Shown: positions 34,909 through 44,850 of the stretch, piece by piece
Layout of the letters: each line of letters opens with the position of its first letter
How positions within the stretch are numbered: position 1 is the first letter of the stretch
NCBI GenBank assembly: GCA_030747785.1
Contig: JASLKC010000017.1
Span: 1 to 48,719, forward strand
DNA from: Candidatus Poseidoniaceae archaeon
GTDB taxonomy: Archaea > Thermoplasmatota > Poseidoniia > Poseidoniales > Poseidoniaceae
Direction of reading: 5' to 3'
DNA: 48,719 nucleotides
Translations under genes and position numbers: made by a program
Notes under the pieces: model-generated
What the model saw: the letters and a program-made list of their open reading frames with translations, nothing else
What the model was told of the DNA's origin: nothing
Databases searched by the model: none

Positions 34909-37052
34909 ATTCGTGCCTCCGTAACATGGGCTTCAATACTACTTATTTGCAAATTAAATTGAATTGGTAGGCCACCTGTGTGCCATACCGCTTCACTTGG
35001 GCCATGTGAAGGGATTGGGACCCAGCCAGTATAGTCGTTAAGCAGGTCCATCCGGCCTGGAGTGACAATCCAATCTTCTGAAGCCTCGAGGCCTTGTGAG
35101 GACCATGAGGCGATTGCATCACCATATGGGCCAGCCCATCCTCTGCGAATTTCGTATGCAGTAGTTGATGCAAGGCTTTCTCTATTGGTTAATTCCAAAT
35201 CCATGTTCATGACCCCTGCTCCAGTCACACTGGACGAAGTAGGGTGCATTGATGGAATTGTAGCTGAGAAACGAGGACCAGGGCCTCCTCTGTCGACTGG
35301 ACCCTGAATAATTAGAGCTTGTAATTCTGGATGATTCGTGACTACGGCTCCTGCTGTCCATGCGACTTCCAAGCCGCTAATGGATGAATCAAATTCATAG
35401 GTAAATCGAGAAAGATGAAATGCCCATGCGGTTGCAATCGTTGAATGACTCGAGTCACCGATATTACCGATAAGGTCGATGCTTATACTCGCAGGATGCG
35501 CTCCACTTTGCCAAGCAGCGATTATTCCTCCCTCAAGAATACCATTCAAATTATCCCAAGGCAACTGGACTTCAATCCATCCTGAAGCAGTCATATCTAC
35601 CATAGTACAACGAGGTGAACCATCGTGTCGTAGTGAGAGCAATCCCGAAGCACCATCGTCACGAATTACTGTTAGAGCATCTCCGTTGGTTCTTGTCAAA
35701 GTATCATTCGATGTTGGAGTTAATGTTGTCACTGGAGCATCGGTATCAAGAGTACCATTTGCAGAACTCATATTCCACGAGGTTTCTATTCCAGACACAC
35801 GTACCTCGTTAACCGAATCTTCTTCAAGGAAAAATTCCGACCCTGAAAGACGGCCTGTATCGCTTGCACCAAGGGAATCTAGTCCATTAGTTCCAGAAGC
35901 CCAAGACAACATTACTGCTTGGCTGGATTCGATGATTGCTGCATCGACGAGTCCTGCTGCAGGCCAGTCTACTTCTATTGTAGAATCTGCGGGTACTGAA
36001 GTCCCACCATTGCGCCAAGTAATAGTTGCAGAATTATCACTGGGGTTTGTCAAAACCAATTTACCATCCACAAACGGTGGAATAAATCGTTTCGATAACA
36101 TCGAACCATCACTACCAGGCCACGCAGTCCTTCCTTCATCAGAGAGCATTACCATCAAACGAGCATCACTGTCTGAATAGACTTCGAGTAGGGTCTCTTC
36201 GGAAGTTGTGAAAGTGCGAGTCCAAGAATTAGCCGAATGCAAAGTAGTAGGGTGGACTTCAACTTGTGTTCCAGAGTCACCTTCCATCTCCCATTGAACC
36301 ATCAGATCATCTTCTGCAAGCATGTGAATTGTTGTAGTGCCAGTTGATAGTGGAATTGCCCAATGTCTCCCCTCACCTGTCGCTGGTTCTGCTTGAGAGG
36401 GCGGATGAATCGAGACTCCGCCATCACCTTGGATTGCAAAACCGGTTAGCGCATGGCTAGAAGAGAACTTTTCATCACTATCGATAGCCATTACTTCGCC
36501 TACCTTGAGTGAAAAGACATCATCTCCCTGTGAAATTAGAACCGGTCCTAGTGGAATCGCTAATCCATGTGAAGGAGTTACGATGTACGAATCAGCACCA
36601 GAATAGGGCGTATAGATGAAATCTCGGTCGGGCCCAAGTCTCATATCTTCAGTACATACTGCTTGTATATGGCTCTCAGGGTGGCGAATTTCCATATTAT
36701 CGTCGAGGGTTAGAGCATCTCTAATCCGGAAAGAATTATCTTCGTACCATGATGCTGAGTACCACATTCCTCCACGGGTTCGGTCCCAACGCATCTCACC
36801 ATCTACCGGGATTAACTCATATTCCGTCTTATCACCCGGCATTCCAGATTCGGAGAGAATTGTAACTTCATGTCCGAAGCTGGTTAATTGCGCTTCCATA
36901 TCATGCCGCTTAACAGAACCTTCCAATTCTTGAATAACTGGCGTCATGGATAGAATCATCATTCCGATGATGGAAATAACTCCACCGAAGAGTAAGACGG
37001 TAGCGACAGCTGCACTAACCGCATCTTCATCTCTTCGTAATTCTCCTTTCAT
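34905..37052 (-). CDS. Large pilin-like surface protein (715 residues)
   Basis: The N-terminus MKGELRRDEDAVSAAVATVL then LFGGVISIIGMMILSMTPV has the archaeal type IV pilin layout: short basic/acidic head, then AVS and a hydrophobic helix, here starting near residue 11. The rest is a long extracellular beta-rich domain without a second membrane helix and with many sequons. At 715 residues it is far longer than usual pilins (about 120-200). GAGGTG precedes the ATG. It overlaps both neighbours by 4 bp (ATGA), so the three genes form a tight operon. Cleavage by a PibD-type peptidase is expected from the motif but not shown; no peptidase or assembly ATPase is in the window. Confidence 0.78.
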   Translation of the reverse strand: MKGELRRDEDAVSAAVATVLLFGGVISIIGMMILSMTPVIQELEGSVKRHDMEAQLTSFGHEVTILSESGMPGDKTEYELIPVDGEMRWDRTRGGMWYSASWYEDNSFRIRDALTLDDNMEIRHPESHIQAVCTEDMRLGPDRDFIYTPYSGADSYIVTPSHGLAIPLGPVLISQGDDVFSLKVGEVMAIDSDEKFSSSHALTGFAIQGDGGVSIHPPSQAEPATGEGRHWAIPLSTGTTTIHMLAEDDLMVQWEMEGDSGTQVEVHPTTLHSANSWTRTFTTSEETLLEVYSDSDARLMVMLSDEGRTAWPGSDGSMLSKRFIPPFVDGKLVLTNPSDNSATITWRNGGTSVPADSTIEVDWPAAGLVDAAIIESSQAVMLSWASGTNGLDSLGASDTGRLSGSEFFLEEDSVNEVRVSGIETSWNMSSANGTLDTDAPVTTLTPTSNDTLTRTNGDALTVIRDDGASGLLSLRHDGSPRCTMVDMTASGWIEVQLPWDNLNGILEGGIIAAWQSGAHPASISIDLIGNIGDSSHSTIATAWAFHLSRFTYEFDSSISGLEVAWTAGAVVTNHPELQALIIQGPVDRGGPGPRFSATIPSMHPTSSSVTGAGVMNMDLELTNRESLASTTAYEIRRGWAGPYGDAIASWSSQGLEASEDWIVTPGRMDLLNDYTGWVPIPSHGPSEAVWHTGGLPIQFNLQISSIEAHVTEARI

Positions 37053-38089
37053 CCACTCACCTCTATTCTTTGGAGGTCGATTTCAAGGTCGATCATCGTA
37101 TCTCCACCATTTACGGTGAAGCCATCGCTACCACTTGCACGTAGCCATGGACAAATTCCATTGAATTGTTCAAGGGTTCCCGATGCACGGTGTAGATTGT
37201 ATTCGGTCAACCAATTCTCATGCATTTGTGGGGCGATTGTGGAATCAAGTGAGGAGTCATAGGTAAAACGGAAATGCCACGCATCGCCACTGAAGAGATT
37301 AATTGGACCTTTCGAGACCAAGTCAATTCCCATTGAACTACCTGTTGGTACAGTGCCATTAATTGTTACATCTCGCAGTAGCATCGAGGTTCTAACCGTC
37401 CCGTCTACAAGTTCGTCTAGAACAACACTGGGGCGCTTAGACAAGGTCCATGGTGCATCTTCAGTTTTGTCAGCACGTCCATCGTTAACCATGGCAATTC
37501 CATGCTCTCCACCTTTGATATTCGTAACGACCTGTAGCCCGGATAAGGTGATGCTTGCATGACGGTGGACAGGGACGTCATCAGCATTGAATACCGTGAC
37601 AATAACAAGGTCACTGACCTCAAGTTCATGGTTGACAATCACAGCCTCATGAGAGGGTGTGAATGAATGGGTTTCCTCGCCATTTTCCGTCCAAATTAAT
37701 ATCGATGCTGCGGTTTCATTGATGGCAAAAATGGAAAACGAAGAAGAACTATTCCAGGCGACAGTCACACGTTCATCATCAACCAGATCTGCTGCAAGGG
37801 TCCAAGTTTCTACATTGACAAGTGGTGCGATATTACTACTTGCAGCGGGAATAGTAGTCCGTACTCCAGTGTTTTCAGGCATTGGGCCAGTCAGAGCAAT
37901 CCTATCTTCGAGTCTATCTGCAACACCATTTGCATTGGCCCATGAGGTATTATCTCGGAAATCTTCGATATAGGGGGTGAGCATCAAAAAGACTCCACCC
38001 ATTATCGTGATTACCATTGCCAGAAGCATGACTACACCAATGACCTCGCTTACAGCGAAGTCATTTTCACGCTGGGCACGGCGTCTCAT
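37049..38089 (-). CDS. Archaeal type IV pilin-like protein, first gene of pilin operon
   Basis: 347 residues from ATG 38089 (an in-frame TTG at 38092 is one codon earlier). NDFAVSEVIGVVMLLAMVIT then IMGGVFLML is a textbook archaeal class III signal peptide and pilin N-terminal helix: AVS(P/E)VIGV followed by about 20 hydrophobic residues. The globular part is beta-rich with VVTNIKGGEHGIAMVNDGRA and LLRDVTINGTVPTGSSMGID. Larger than typical pilins. It leads a three-gene operon with ATGA junctions and probably carries the main prepilin of a surface filament or adhesion complex. The absence of secretion ATPase and platform genes means assembly machinery must lie elsewhere. Confidence 0.82.
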   Translation of the reverse strand: MRRRAQRENDFAVSEVIGVVMLLAMVITIMGGVFLMLTPYIEDFRDNTSWANANGVADRLEDRIALTGPMPENTGVRTTIPAASSNIAPLVNVETWTLAADLVDDERVTVAWNSSSSFSIFAINETAASILIWTENGEETHSFTPSHEAVIVNHELEVSDLVIVTVFNADDVPVHRHASITLSGLQVVTNIKGGEHGIAMVNDGRADKTEDAPWTLSKRPSVVLDELVDGTVRTSMLLRDVTINGTVPTGSSMGIDLVSKGPINLFSGDAWHFRFTYDSSLDSTIAPQMHENWLTEYNLHRASGTLEQFNGICPWLRASGSDGFTVNGGDTMIDLEIDLQRIEVSG

Positions 38090-38134
38090 CAACCCAGAGG
38101 AGAGAATAGTCCGTTCTTATGTCTTGGGCCCATG

Positions 38135-38152
38135 GGAGCCCTTACAGGGCTC
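38135..38152. terminator. Intergenic hairpin, 6-bp stem with TTACA loop
   Basis: GAGCCC, loop TTACA, GGGCTC, touching the stop codon of the metallo-hydrolase gene and lying upstream of the pilin operon start. It belongs to the set of small hairpins found in most gaps of this window. Confidence 0.45.
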
Positions 38153-38966
38153 ATAGGTGCAAGGAAATTCTACCCCGGGCATCAATTTCACTTTCATTAG
38201 CACTTAGGTGATGAGTGAATTCTGGTCCGTCCTGCAATGAGATTCGTATGTCCCCCTCGAACTGATCTTCCAGGTGATAGAGAACTGTTGACTCAGCTAA
38301 ATGGGGGAGATTATTTCTCTCGGAAAGATGGGTCAATACAATTGATTTTGTTTCAGCGGTAACCACATTGGAAAGGAACTCGCCAGTCTGGTGGTTTGAT
38401 AGGTGACCGCCACGACTTCCTATTCGCTCTTTGAGGCGCATTGGATATGGTCCATTCCACAGTTTATTGTGGTCGTAATTTGCTTCGATTGAGATGTGTT
38501 GACAACCGTGAATATGGGTCACTAATTCCTCTGTCCACGACCCGAGATCTGTAATTATTGCAGCCCGTTCTTGGCCATTGCTGGCGATGAAACCTACATT
38601 GTCCGCACCACTATGTGGGACGGGTACAGGAAGAAGCGATAATTTGCCGATTTCCAAAGATTCGAGAGATTCAAAAATTCGCACTTTGGAGAGTTCAAGA
38701 TTAAGTGCGGTAGCTGTTCGGTCATTACACAAAATGGGGATGTCAAATCTACGTTGAGCAATCGCCGCCCCACCGCCGTGGTCACCGTGGTGATGTGTTA
38801 GTAAAATAGCATCAATTTCGTGCGGCTGAATTTCCATTAGTGAAAGTCTCCTTTCGAATTCACGGCCACTAAAACCTTGGTCGATGATGACTTTTGACTC
38901 CCCACATTCAACCAGAGTAGCGTTACCGCGACTCCCGGTTCCAAGATGAGTGACTGACATTGGCAT
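38151..38966 (-). CDS. Metallo-beta-lactamase-fold hydrolase, YycJ/WalJ type
   Basis: About 271 residues from ATG 38966 (ATG 38960 and 39008 are alternatives). The family pattern is complete: LGTGSRGNATLVECG at the N-terminus, then KVIIDQGFSGREFERRL, the metal motif LTHHHGDHGGG (HxHxDH), PVPHSGADNVGF, AIITDLGSW with a metal Asp, and VLTHLSERNN with the last His. WalJ/YycJ proteins are MBL-fold nucleases linked to DNA repair in bacteria; archaeal homologues are poorly studied. Cytoplasmic, no signal peptide. It precedes the pilin operon on the same strand with a hairpin between, and may be an independent housekeeping gene. Confidence 0.88.
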   Translation of the reverse strand: MPMSVTHLGTGSRGNATLVECGESKVIIDQGFSGREFERRLSLMEIQPHEIDAILLTHHHGDHGGGAAIAQRRFDIPILCNDRTATALNLELSKVRIFESLESLEIGKLSLLPVPVPHSGADNVGFIASNGQERAAIITDLGSWTEELVTHIHGCQHISIEANYDHNKLWNGPYPMRLKERIGSRGGHLSNHQTGEFLSNVVTAETKSIVLTHLSERNNLPHLAESTVLYHLEDQFEGDIRISLQDGPEFTHHLSANESEIDARGRISLHL

Positions 38967-39156
38967 GGTCAACCCAAGGAGACCGGCGCGTTGAGCCCTT
39001 GAACCCATCTCATAGTGAGCATCTAATTCGGCGTATTTCCGAGAAACCCAGAAGACTCCGTAGGAGTCATCTGTCGGAACAGTACTCCATCATCCTATTA
39101 AGGCAGGTTCAGTCGTTCATGACTGTCTGGGTGCATTTGTGCCCGTGGTGGTTTCA
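38967..39156. promoter_or_regulatory. Divergent intergenic region with a hairpin (39054-39068)
   Basis: 190 bp between the metallo-hydrolase and the Ca2+-repeat protein. It contains GACTCC, loop GTA, GGAGTC at 39054-39068, a perfect 6-bp stem whose loop reads TAC on the minus strand. Promoters for both directions are expected here; no clear TATA box was identified. Confidence 0.4.
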
Positions 39157-42100
39157 ATGCGACGTTCACAGTCAACCCTACTGATGACAGCCATAGTATT
39201 GTCAAGTCTCTTCATCATGAGCCAGGCTCCAGCCATCTCATACGTGGCTACAGTTCATCCAGATGATACCTTCGAGGAAAAGCCACCACAGACCGATTCC
39301 GATGGTGATAAAATCCCAGATGTGCATGAGAATTTATTTGCAGATTGGGTAAATTGGACAGCAGTAGATGGTCGAGAAGTAACGATGGAAGGCCTTGACC
39401 GCGATGATGCTACAGATGCAAATCTCGATCGTGATAAAGATGGTTTGAATTCTACTGAGGAATATTGTTGGCCATATCCTGCCAATTGTACTGATCCCGG
39501 TTTTCCCCGTGGTCTTACAGGGATAATTAATCCAGAAGATGGAGAGAGGATATACCTCGATCCAAGAGTTTCAGATACCGATGGCGATGGTATGCCGGAT
39601 GGTTTCGAGATTGCAATGTGTGAACGACTTTGGTATTATGATGAAGACGAAATGAGGTTCGAATGCGATGAATTTAATCCGCTAAATGCAAGTGATGCAG
39701 ATTTGGACCCTGACGGAGATGGTTTCGATGTGAATCGAGATGGTTTCACCTCCTTAGGGGAATTACTCACTTCATCTGAAGAATATTCGTTTGGTTCACC
39801 TGCTAATTGGACAACTGAACTCGATGGGTTGCGTTGCCTATCTACCGACCCTACTCCGGCATTACTCGAGGCTTGGCCATTTATCACATCAAGCACAAAT
39901 TCAACACATTTCGTGAATATTATCGATGCTTGTTTCACAAATGCAACCGGATATTTTGATGACAATATTTGGGTTGGAACCGATCCATTGGATGAGGATA
40001 GTGACCGTTTCAATTGGGATGGATACAAACACCGTAGACTCCATCCTTCTTTGGGCGATGGAATGATTGATGGTTGGGAAATTCACTTTGGCCTAGACCC
40101 TCTTAATCGTTCAAATGCATTAGTAGATATCGACTCGGATGGCTGGGATTACAATCGAGATGGTTTCATTTCTGTAGATTCAGCACGTACTGCAACAGCG
40201 ATGGCAATAGGTGAAGAATTATCCACACTCGAAGAGTATACCGTACACTTTGATGATGGAAATACTGTGAAGTCTGGAATGCGTTCAGTCAAATTAGACT
40301 CAAATGGCGGCACATATCTGGAGTACCTACTTACTCCTGAGGCAACCGCTTCGGACAATATTTCTATTCTGCATCACGATGTCAGAGAAATCTCATCTAT
40401 CGATGGACAACTTTGGGTTGGTTCACGCCTTGGTGTGACAATAATCGACTTTGATGCTGATACTTCAGTTGATCATTCACTCCCAATGGGACATGATCTC
40501 AACGACATGGTCATTCTAGATGATGATGTAGTGATGCTTACTGATGGAGGCATTTGGGTTGCTTCGAGGTCCGGTAGCACCTTGTCAGATATTTCAACAT
40601 GGGAATTATTTTCACCAGGGGTCAGAATGACTGCTGGAACTCAATTATTGGAAACTGGCTCATCGATCCGAGTTGTGGCCATCGGTAGCGGTGGAGATGG
40701 CGGAATTCTAACTCTAGATGGCACACCTTCATTCAGCACAAGTCTTGGAGATGGTATTGTTGATTCCATGAGAGACGGCAATGCGACTGCATCTGAAGTA
40801 GTGCATGTTGATGTTGCAGGTGGTCCACTTACACTGTACGTCGGAACAGATGTTGGATTATTCCGCGTGGAAACCGCATCTGCACAGGATGCTGCTGTTC
40901 CAAATTGGTTATTCTACCATAACCCAGAACCAACGGTAATCGCTACGAATATCGTTGATCTTAGAGCCTTTGGTTCGCAAGGAGATGGCAACCCTGCACA
41001 CGTGCAGGCATTGGTAGCTGACGGACCCGATGGTGCTGCACATCAAGTAGTTTGGATTGGAACTCCATCAGGGTTACATCGTGTGGATTTGGTTTCTGGT
41101 GCAATTGAACACAGTGGTCTTTTGGAACACCCAGGTATTGATGGAAGTACTATTTCCGAAGCAAATGACATACATTCGATTCATCCGACAGACAATGAAT
41201 TACTCCTTGGTTCGGGATGGGGGCTGTGGTCGCTATCTGGTGACCATGCAGCCGTGTATGGGGCAACAGATCAAGAATGGATTCCTGGTACAGTGGCTGC
41301 AATTGCCAATCACGATATTTCAGGCGCTGCGACAGTTTTCGTTGGCATTGACCCTGGTATGTATTCCAATCTAGAATTAATGGACCCGGCGGCCAATGAT
41401 TCAGATTCAGATGGTATGATAGATGGTTGGGAAGTACAGTATGGACTGGACCCAACCGACCCATGGGATGCATTCCTCGATGCAGATGGTGATGGTGTTA
41501 ATCTCGATGAAGATCCAATTCAGGAACGCGCATGGAGAAATCTTGACGAATTCCGTTATACTGCTCGTACGCCAAATGGCTATGATGCTACAGACCCACG
41601 TCTCGTAGATACCGACGCCGATGGCGTTGGTGATGGTGCTGAATATTTCGGACTATACCATGAATATACACCACTATGGTGCCATTACCTCAATTCATAT
41701 TCCTTTGAGCATGTATGCGGTGATGCTGCAGGTAATGCTGCTAATGCGACATATCTCGCATCTATGGGAGTAGATTCGGGAAGTGACCCCACCAATACCG
41801 ATAGTGATGGTGATGGTATTCCAGACGGTTGGGAAGTCATCAATCGAAGGTGGATAGGTTCCTCATTCACAGGTTCGAATAATTGGACTATGGACCCTAA
41901 TCGTGCAGAAGATGCGCTTTGGGATGCAGATGGTGATGGATTATCGAACCTCTGCGAATATCAATGGACGCAAATTCGTTTACTTGGTATTGCTGATGAA
42001 CTCCTAGAAAGTCACTTTGAAACCGCAGCAGCTGCTGCTAATTGGGCCGAAGCGGACCCAAATAATGTCGATTCAGACGGTGATGGCCTCCCAGATGGTT

Positions 42101-44844
42101 GGGAGGCTAGAAATGCTTGTACTTGGGATATTTCCAGAGTCGGGATCAATCCACTGAATGGCTCTGATGCATTTGAAAATCCTGATGGCGATGGATTCGA
42201 CATTAATCGCAATGGAGTAATTGAGGACAACGAGGCTTTTGTCAATTGGCTTGAGTACAATGTCAAGGATGCATTATTCGCAGGTAACCAAAGTCTTGAT
42301 GGAGTCGAGATTCCAGAAGGATTCTCTACCGACCTTTTCCAGAATATCTCAGATTGGGGAGTTCCTGAAGGCCTATTTGGTGATGGGGTAGAAACTGGTG
42401 ACCCAACCAGTGCTGACAGTGATTCAGATGGAATGCCTGATGGCTGGGAAATCTGGTTTGCACGTTGGGATATTCTTGGCGGAGACTGGACCCTTGACCC
42501 TCTTGATTCTACAGATCGCTGGGGCGATTCTGATGAAGATGGAATGGCTAATTGGGAGGAATATAATGCAATAGATCCTTCGATGAGTGAGACCAATTCG
42601 AATCGAAGTAGTCCACAATGGTATGTAACTACTATCGGAAATGGCTTCACATTACAGCAGTGGGCTGGTATCCTAAACCCAGAATCATTTGGTTCATTCA
42701 TCGACCAAGAAGTTGTGAATAACACAGGATATACGGCTGATCCGACTAACCCCGATACCGATGGAGATGGTTTCCTTGATGGTCTTGAATTGATGTTCAC
42801 CTCGTGGAATCTCACCGCCCAAACTTGGACTTTGAATCCACTTGTAGCGGGTGATGGTAATTTTGATTCAGATAATGATGCATTAACCGATGCGCAGGAG
42901 TTTTCTTTAGCAACTGATAACCCGAATAATGGTATCTTACATCCTGGAGACGCACCGCTTATGCACGAGGATGGGGATATTAACGACCCAACTCAGAAAG
43001 CACAGCGCGTTTACACGATTATCCTCGACAAGGGTTCACGTGCAAAGCGTCATCTTGATGCATTTACAGAATGGCAATCGACGGGAATTGCGAATAATTT
43101 CATTTCGACTTTGATGGGCATAACTGACCCGACAATGGCGGATACCGATGATGACGGGATGATAGATGGTTACGAATACTGGTTTACCAGTTGGAACCTC
43201 GATGAAAACCGTTGGTCAATGAATCCTCTAATCGATTCCGACCAATGGTTGGATAGTGATCAAGATTCGGTTGACTGTAATGGCGATGGTAATCTTTCAC
43301 TCGATGAACAGTATACCAATAAGCGCGAATATGAATCACGAATATACGGTAAGTATTCACAGAGATTTACCACAGGCTCAGGCTTGATTGGTTATGGCGA
43401 TGATGCAATTGCCGCCTATATCGAGGATGGAAATAGTGATGCTGAAGCAAGGCTTGCCCTTTTCAATACATTTTGGGGTAAAGATGCAGTTTCTACTAGC
43501 CGAGTTGACATGATTAATGATGCAGACTCAGAGACATTTAATCGAACATTATTCGGAATTTCCGACCCGACACATGTAGACTCAGATCTCGATGGAATTG
43601 AAGATGGCTGGGAATTCTGTTATTCGACATATGGTATGCCTGATCCGACCACGCAAAATCATTGGTCAAGTAACCCAGTAAACCCCTATGATGTCGACTA
43701 TGACCCCGATAGCGACGGTTGGTATAATCGAACGTCCTTCGACACTCCTGCTATTCAAGGCCAGTGGGATTCCCGTGTATTCACACCTTCCGGCACCGTC
43801 ATTCAAAATGGCCCAGGGGACTTACCATTCACCAATATTATGGAATATCTCAATGGGACGAGGCCGGATAATAATGATTCAGATTCAGATTCGATAACCT
43901 ACAATACCGAAGAACTCGGAGGAGTCGTTCAATCGCATCTACGTGATTGGAATCTTTCCGATGGACGTGAGGTCTTCAAGTATGGAATTAATCCGATGGA
44001 CAATGATTCAGATGGCGATATGCTACCCGATTGGCACGAATATCACTTAGGCTGGAATGAAACTAATGACAATTATACTTCTAGAATGCAAATCGAAGTT
44101 CAGTGGATTGACCCTGCAACTGGTGGAGCATGTGATTCTTCTACCACTTCCTGTCGTCCACTTTCACTTTCAAGTGGAACATTGGGCAGACCTGATTTGG
44201 GTTGGACATGGGCAACTATGGACCCGAGAGACGCCCTAGACGCAAATGCAGATCCCGACATGGATGGAAATTGGGATTGTTCTGGTGCAACATGTGAATA
44301 TACTGCATACACAAATTTCATGGAATTTTATGCTGTTGCTAATCCCAATTTAGATTCACCAACTGCGGTGAGACTTTCAGGAGAAACGCATGATGGTACC
44401 CCCATTACTGAATGGTGGCAATTCCGAGCCTTTACTCTGCACTTAGGACAATTCGACGAAGCTACATCTAATTATTTGAAGATGAATAAAGCAAATTTCG
44501 ATGATACTAGATATGTGTTAATTATTGATGATAATGACATAGATTTCCTTGTTCTTGATGTAGGGGATGATACGACTATCTGCTCAGGCGATATTACTGA
44601 TGATTGGGACCTCTATTACACAGGAAGCACAAATCGTGCCCCTGCATTAGAGGTCGGTGAACATGAATTCGGTTGGTGGACACTAGACTTTGATGATGAT
44701 CATATCGCCGAGGGAAGCAATCCGTTCAATTGGGATACAGATGGTGATTGGGTTGTTGATTGGTTCGAAGTTAAGGACGATGAAGAGGACGGAATTCGTG
44801 GCGATTCATCTCCACTCAGATACGACTCAAGAAATACGGCATGA
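39157..44844 (+). CDS. Giant secreted Ca2+-repeat (thrombospondin type 3-like) protein with inserted propeller-like domain
   Basis: 1895 residues from ATG 39157 (an in-frame GTG at 39139 adds six residues). A signal peptide covers about 1-30. The protein is built largely from units of the type DPTxxDxDGDGxPDGWE, then WxxxxxxWxxxPL, D.DxDGxxNxxEY; at least ten copies occur at about 145-330 and 750-1640. Such aspartate-rich loops bind Ca2+ in thrombospondin and in bacterial surface proteins. Residues about 400-745 are different: repeating strands such as GQLWVGSRLGVTIID, DGGIWVASRSG, LTLYVGTDVGLFRVE and QVVWIGTPSGLHRVD suggest a beta-propeller of the two-component-regulator-propeller type. There is no C-terminal membrane helix or sorting motif; it ends LRYDSRNTA. 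Secreted structural or adhesive role inferred. Confidence 0.85.
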   Translation: MRRSQSTLLMTAIVLSSLFIMSQAPAISYVATVHPDDTFEEKPPQTDSDGDKIPDVHENLFADWVNWTAVDGREVTMEGLDRDDATDANLDRDKDGLNSTEEYCWPYPANCTDPGFPRGLTGIINPEDGERIYLDPRVSDTDGDGMPDGFEIAMCERLWYYDEDEMRFECDEFNPLNASDADLDPDGDGFDVNRDGFTSLGELLTSSEEYSFGSPANWTTELDGLRCLSTDPTPALLEAWPFITSSTNSTHFVNIIDACFTNATGYFDDNIWVGTDPLDEDSDRFNWDGYKHRRLHPSLGDGMIDGWEIHFGLDPLNRSNALVDIDSDGWDYNRDGFISVDSARTATAMAIGEELSTLEEYTVHFDDGNTVKSGMRSVKLDSNGGTYLEYLLTPEATASDNISILHHDVREISSIDGQLWVGSRLGVTIIDFDADTSVDHSLPMGHDLNDMVILDDDVVMLTDGGIWVASRSGSTLSDISTWELFSPGVRMTAGTQLLETGSSIRVVAIGSGGDGGILTLDGTPSFSTSLGDGIVDSMRDGNATASEVVHVDVAGGPLTLYVGTDVGLFRVETASAQDAAVPNWLFYHNPEPTVIATNIVDLRAFGSQGDGNPAHVQALVADGPDGAAHQVVWIGTPSGLHRVDLVSGAIEHSGLLEHPGIDGSTISEANDIHSIHPTDNELLLGSGWGLWSLSGDHAAVYGATDQEWIPGTVAAIANHDISGAATVFVGIDPGMYSNLELMDPAANDSDSDGMIDGWEVQYGLDPTDPWDAFLDADGDGVNLDEDPIQERAWRNLDEFRYTARTPNGYDATDPRLVDTDADGVGDGAEYFGLYHEYTPLWCHYLNSYSFEHVCGDAAGNAANATYLASMGVDSGSDPTNTDSDGDGIPDGWEVINRRWIGSSFTGSNNWTMDPNRAEDALWDADGDGLSNLCEYQWTQIRLLGIADELLESHFETAAAAANWAEADPNNVDSDGDGLPDGWEARNACTWDISRVGINPLNGSDAFENPDGDGFDINRNGVIEDNEAFVNWLEYNVKDALFAGNQSLDGVEIPEGFSTDLFQNISDWGVPEGLFGDGVETGDPTSADSDSDGMPDGWEIWFARWDILGGDWTLDPLDSTDRWGDSDEDGMANWEEYNAIDPSMSETNSNRSSPQWYVTTIGNGFTLQQWAGILNPESFGSFIDQEVVNNTGYTADPTNPDTDGDGFLDGLELMFTSWNLTAQTWTLNPLVAGDGNFDSDNDALTDAQEFSLATDNPNNGILHPGDAPLMHEDGDINDPTQKAQRVYTIILDKGSRAKRHLDAFTEWQSTGIANNFISTLMGITDPTMADTDDDGMIDGYEYWFTSWNLDENRWSMNPLIDSDQWLDSDQDSVDCNGDGNLSLDEQYTNKREYESRIYGKYSQRFTTGSGLIGYGDDAIAAYIEDGNSDAEARLALFNTFWGKDAVSTSRVDMINDADSETFNRTLFGISDPTHVDSDLDGIEDGWEFCYSTYGMPDPTTQNHWSSNPVNPYDVDYDPDSDGWYNRTSFDTPAIQGQWDSRVFTPSGTVIQNGPGDLPFTNIMEYLNGTRPDNNDSDSDSITYNTEELGGVVQSHLRDWNLSDGREVFKYGINPMDNDSDGDMLPDWHEYHLGWNETNDNYTSRMQIEVQWIDPATGGACDSSTTSCRPLSLSSGTLGRPDLGWTWATMDPRDALDANADPDMDGNWDCSGATCEYTAYTNFMEFYAVANPNLDSPTAVRLSGETHDGTPITEWWQFRAFTLHLGQFDEATSNYLKMNKANFDDTRYVLIIDDNDIDFLVLDVGDDTTICSGDITDDWDLYYTGSTNRAPALEVGEHEFGWWTLDFDDDHIAEGSNPFNWDTDGDWVVDWFEVKDDEEDGIRGDSSPLRYDSRNTA
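41380..44020 (+). repeat. Tandem Ca2+-binding DxDxDG units in the giant secreted protein
   Basis: Copies include NDSDSDGMIDGWEVQY, TDSDGDGIPDGWEV, VDSDGDGLPDGWEA, ADSDSDGMPDGWEIWF, PDTDGDGFLDGLELMF, ADTDDDGMIDGYEYWF, VDSDLDGIEDGWEF and NDSDGDMLPDWHEY. Spacing is about 100-160 residues. Conservation is at protein level; the DNA copies differ. Confidence 0.75.
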
Positions 44845-44850
44845 GGGCCT

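Noticed and set aside
35479-36180. 233-codon open frame on the plus strand
   Set aside because: Antisense to the large pilin-like gene, with no recognisable domain or start signal.
42012-42815. 267-codon open frame on the minus strand
   Set aside because: Antisense to the Ca2+-repeat gene. Its Ser/Pro-rich repeats (QPSGIPSPS type) are the reverse reading of DGDGxPDGW codons.
41380-44020. CRISPR-like or DNA tandem repeat array
   Set aside because: The regular spacing is of protein motifs in one open frame; DNA copies differ and there are no identical direct repeats with unique spacers.
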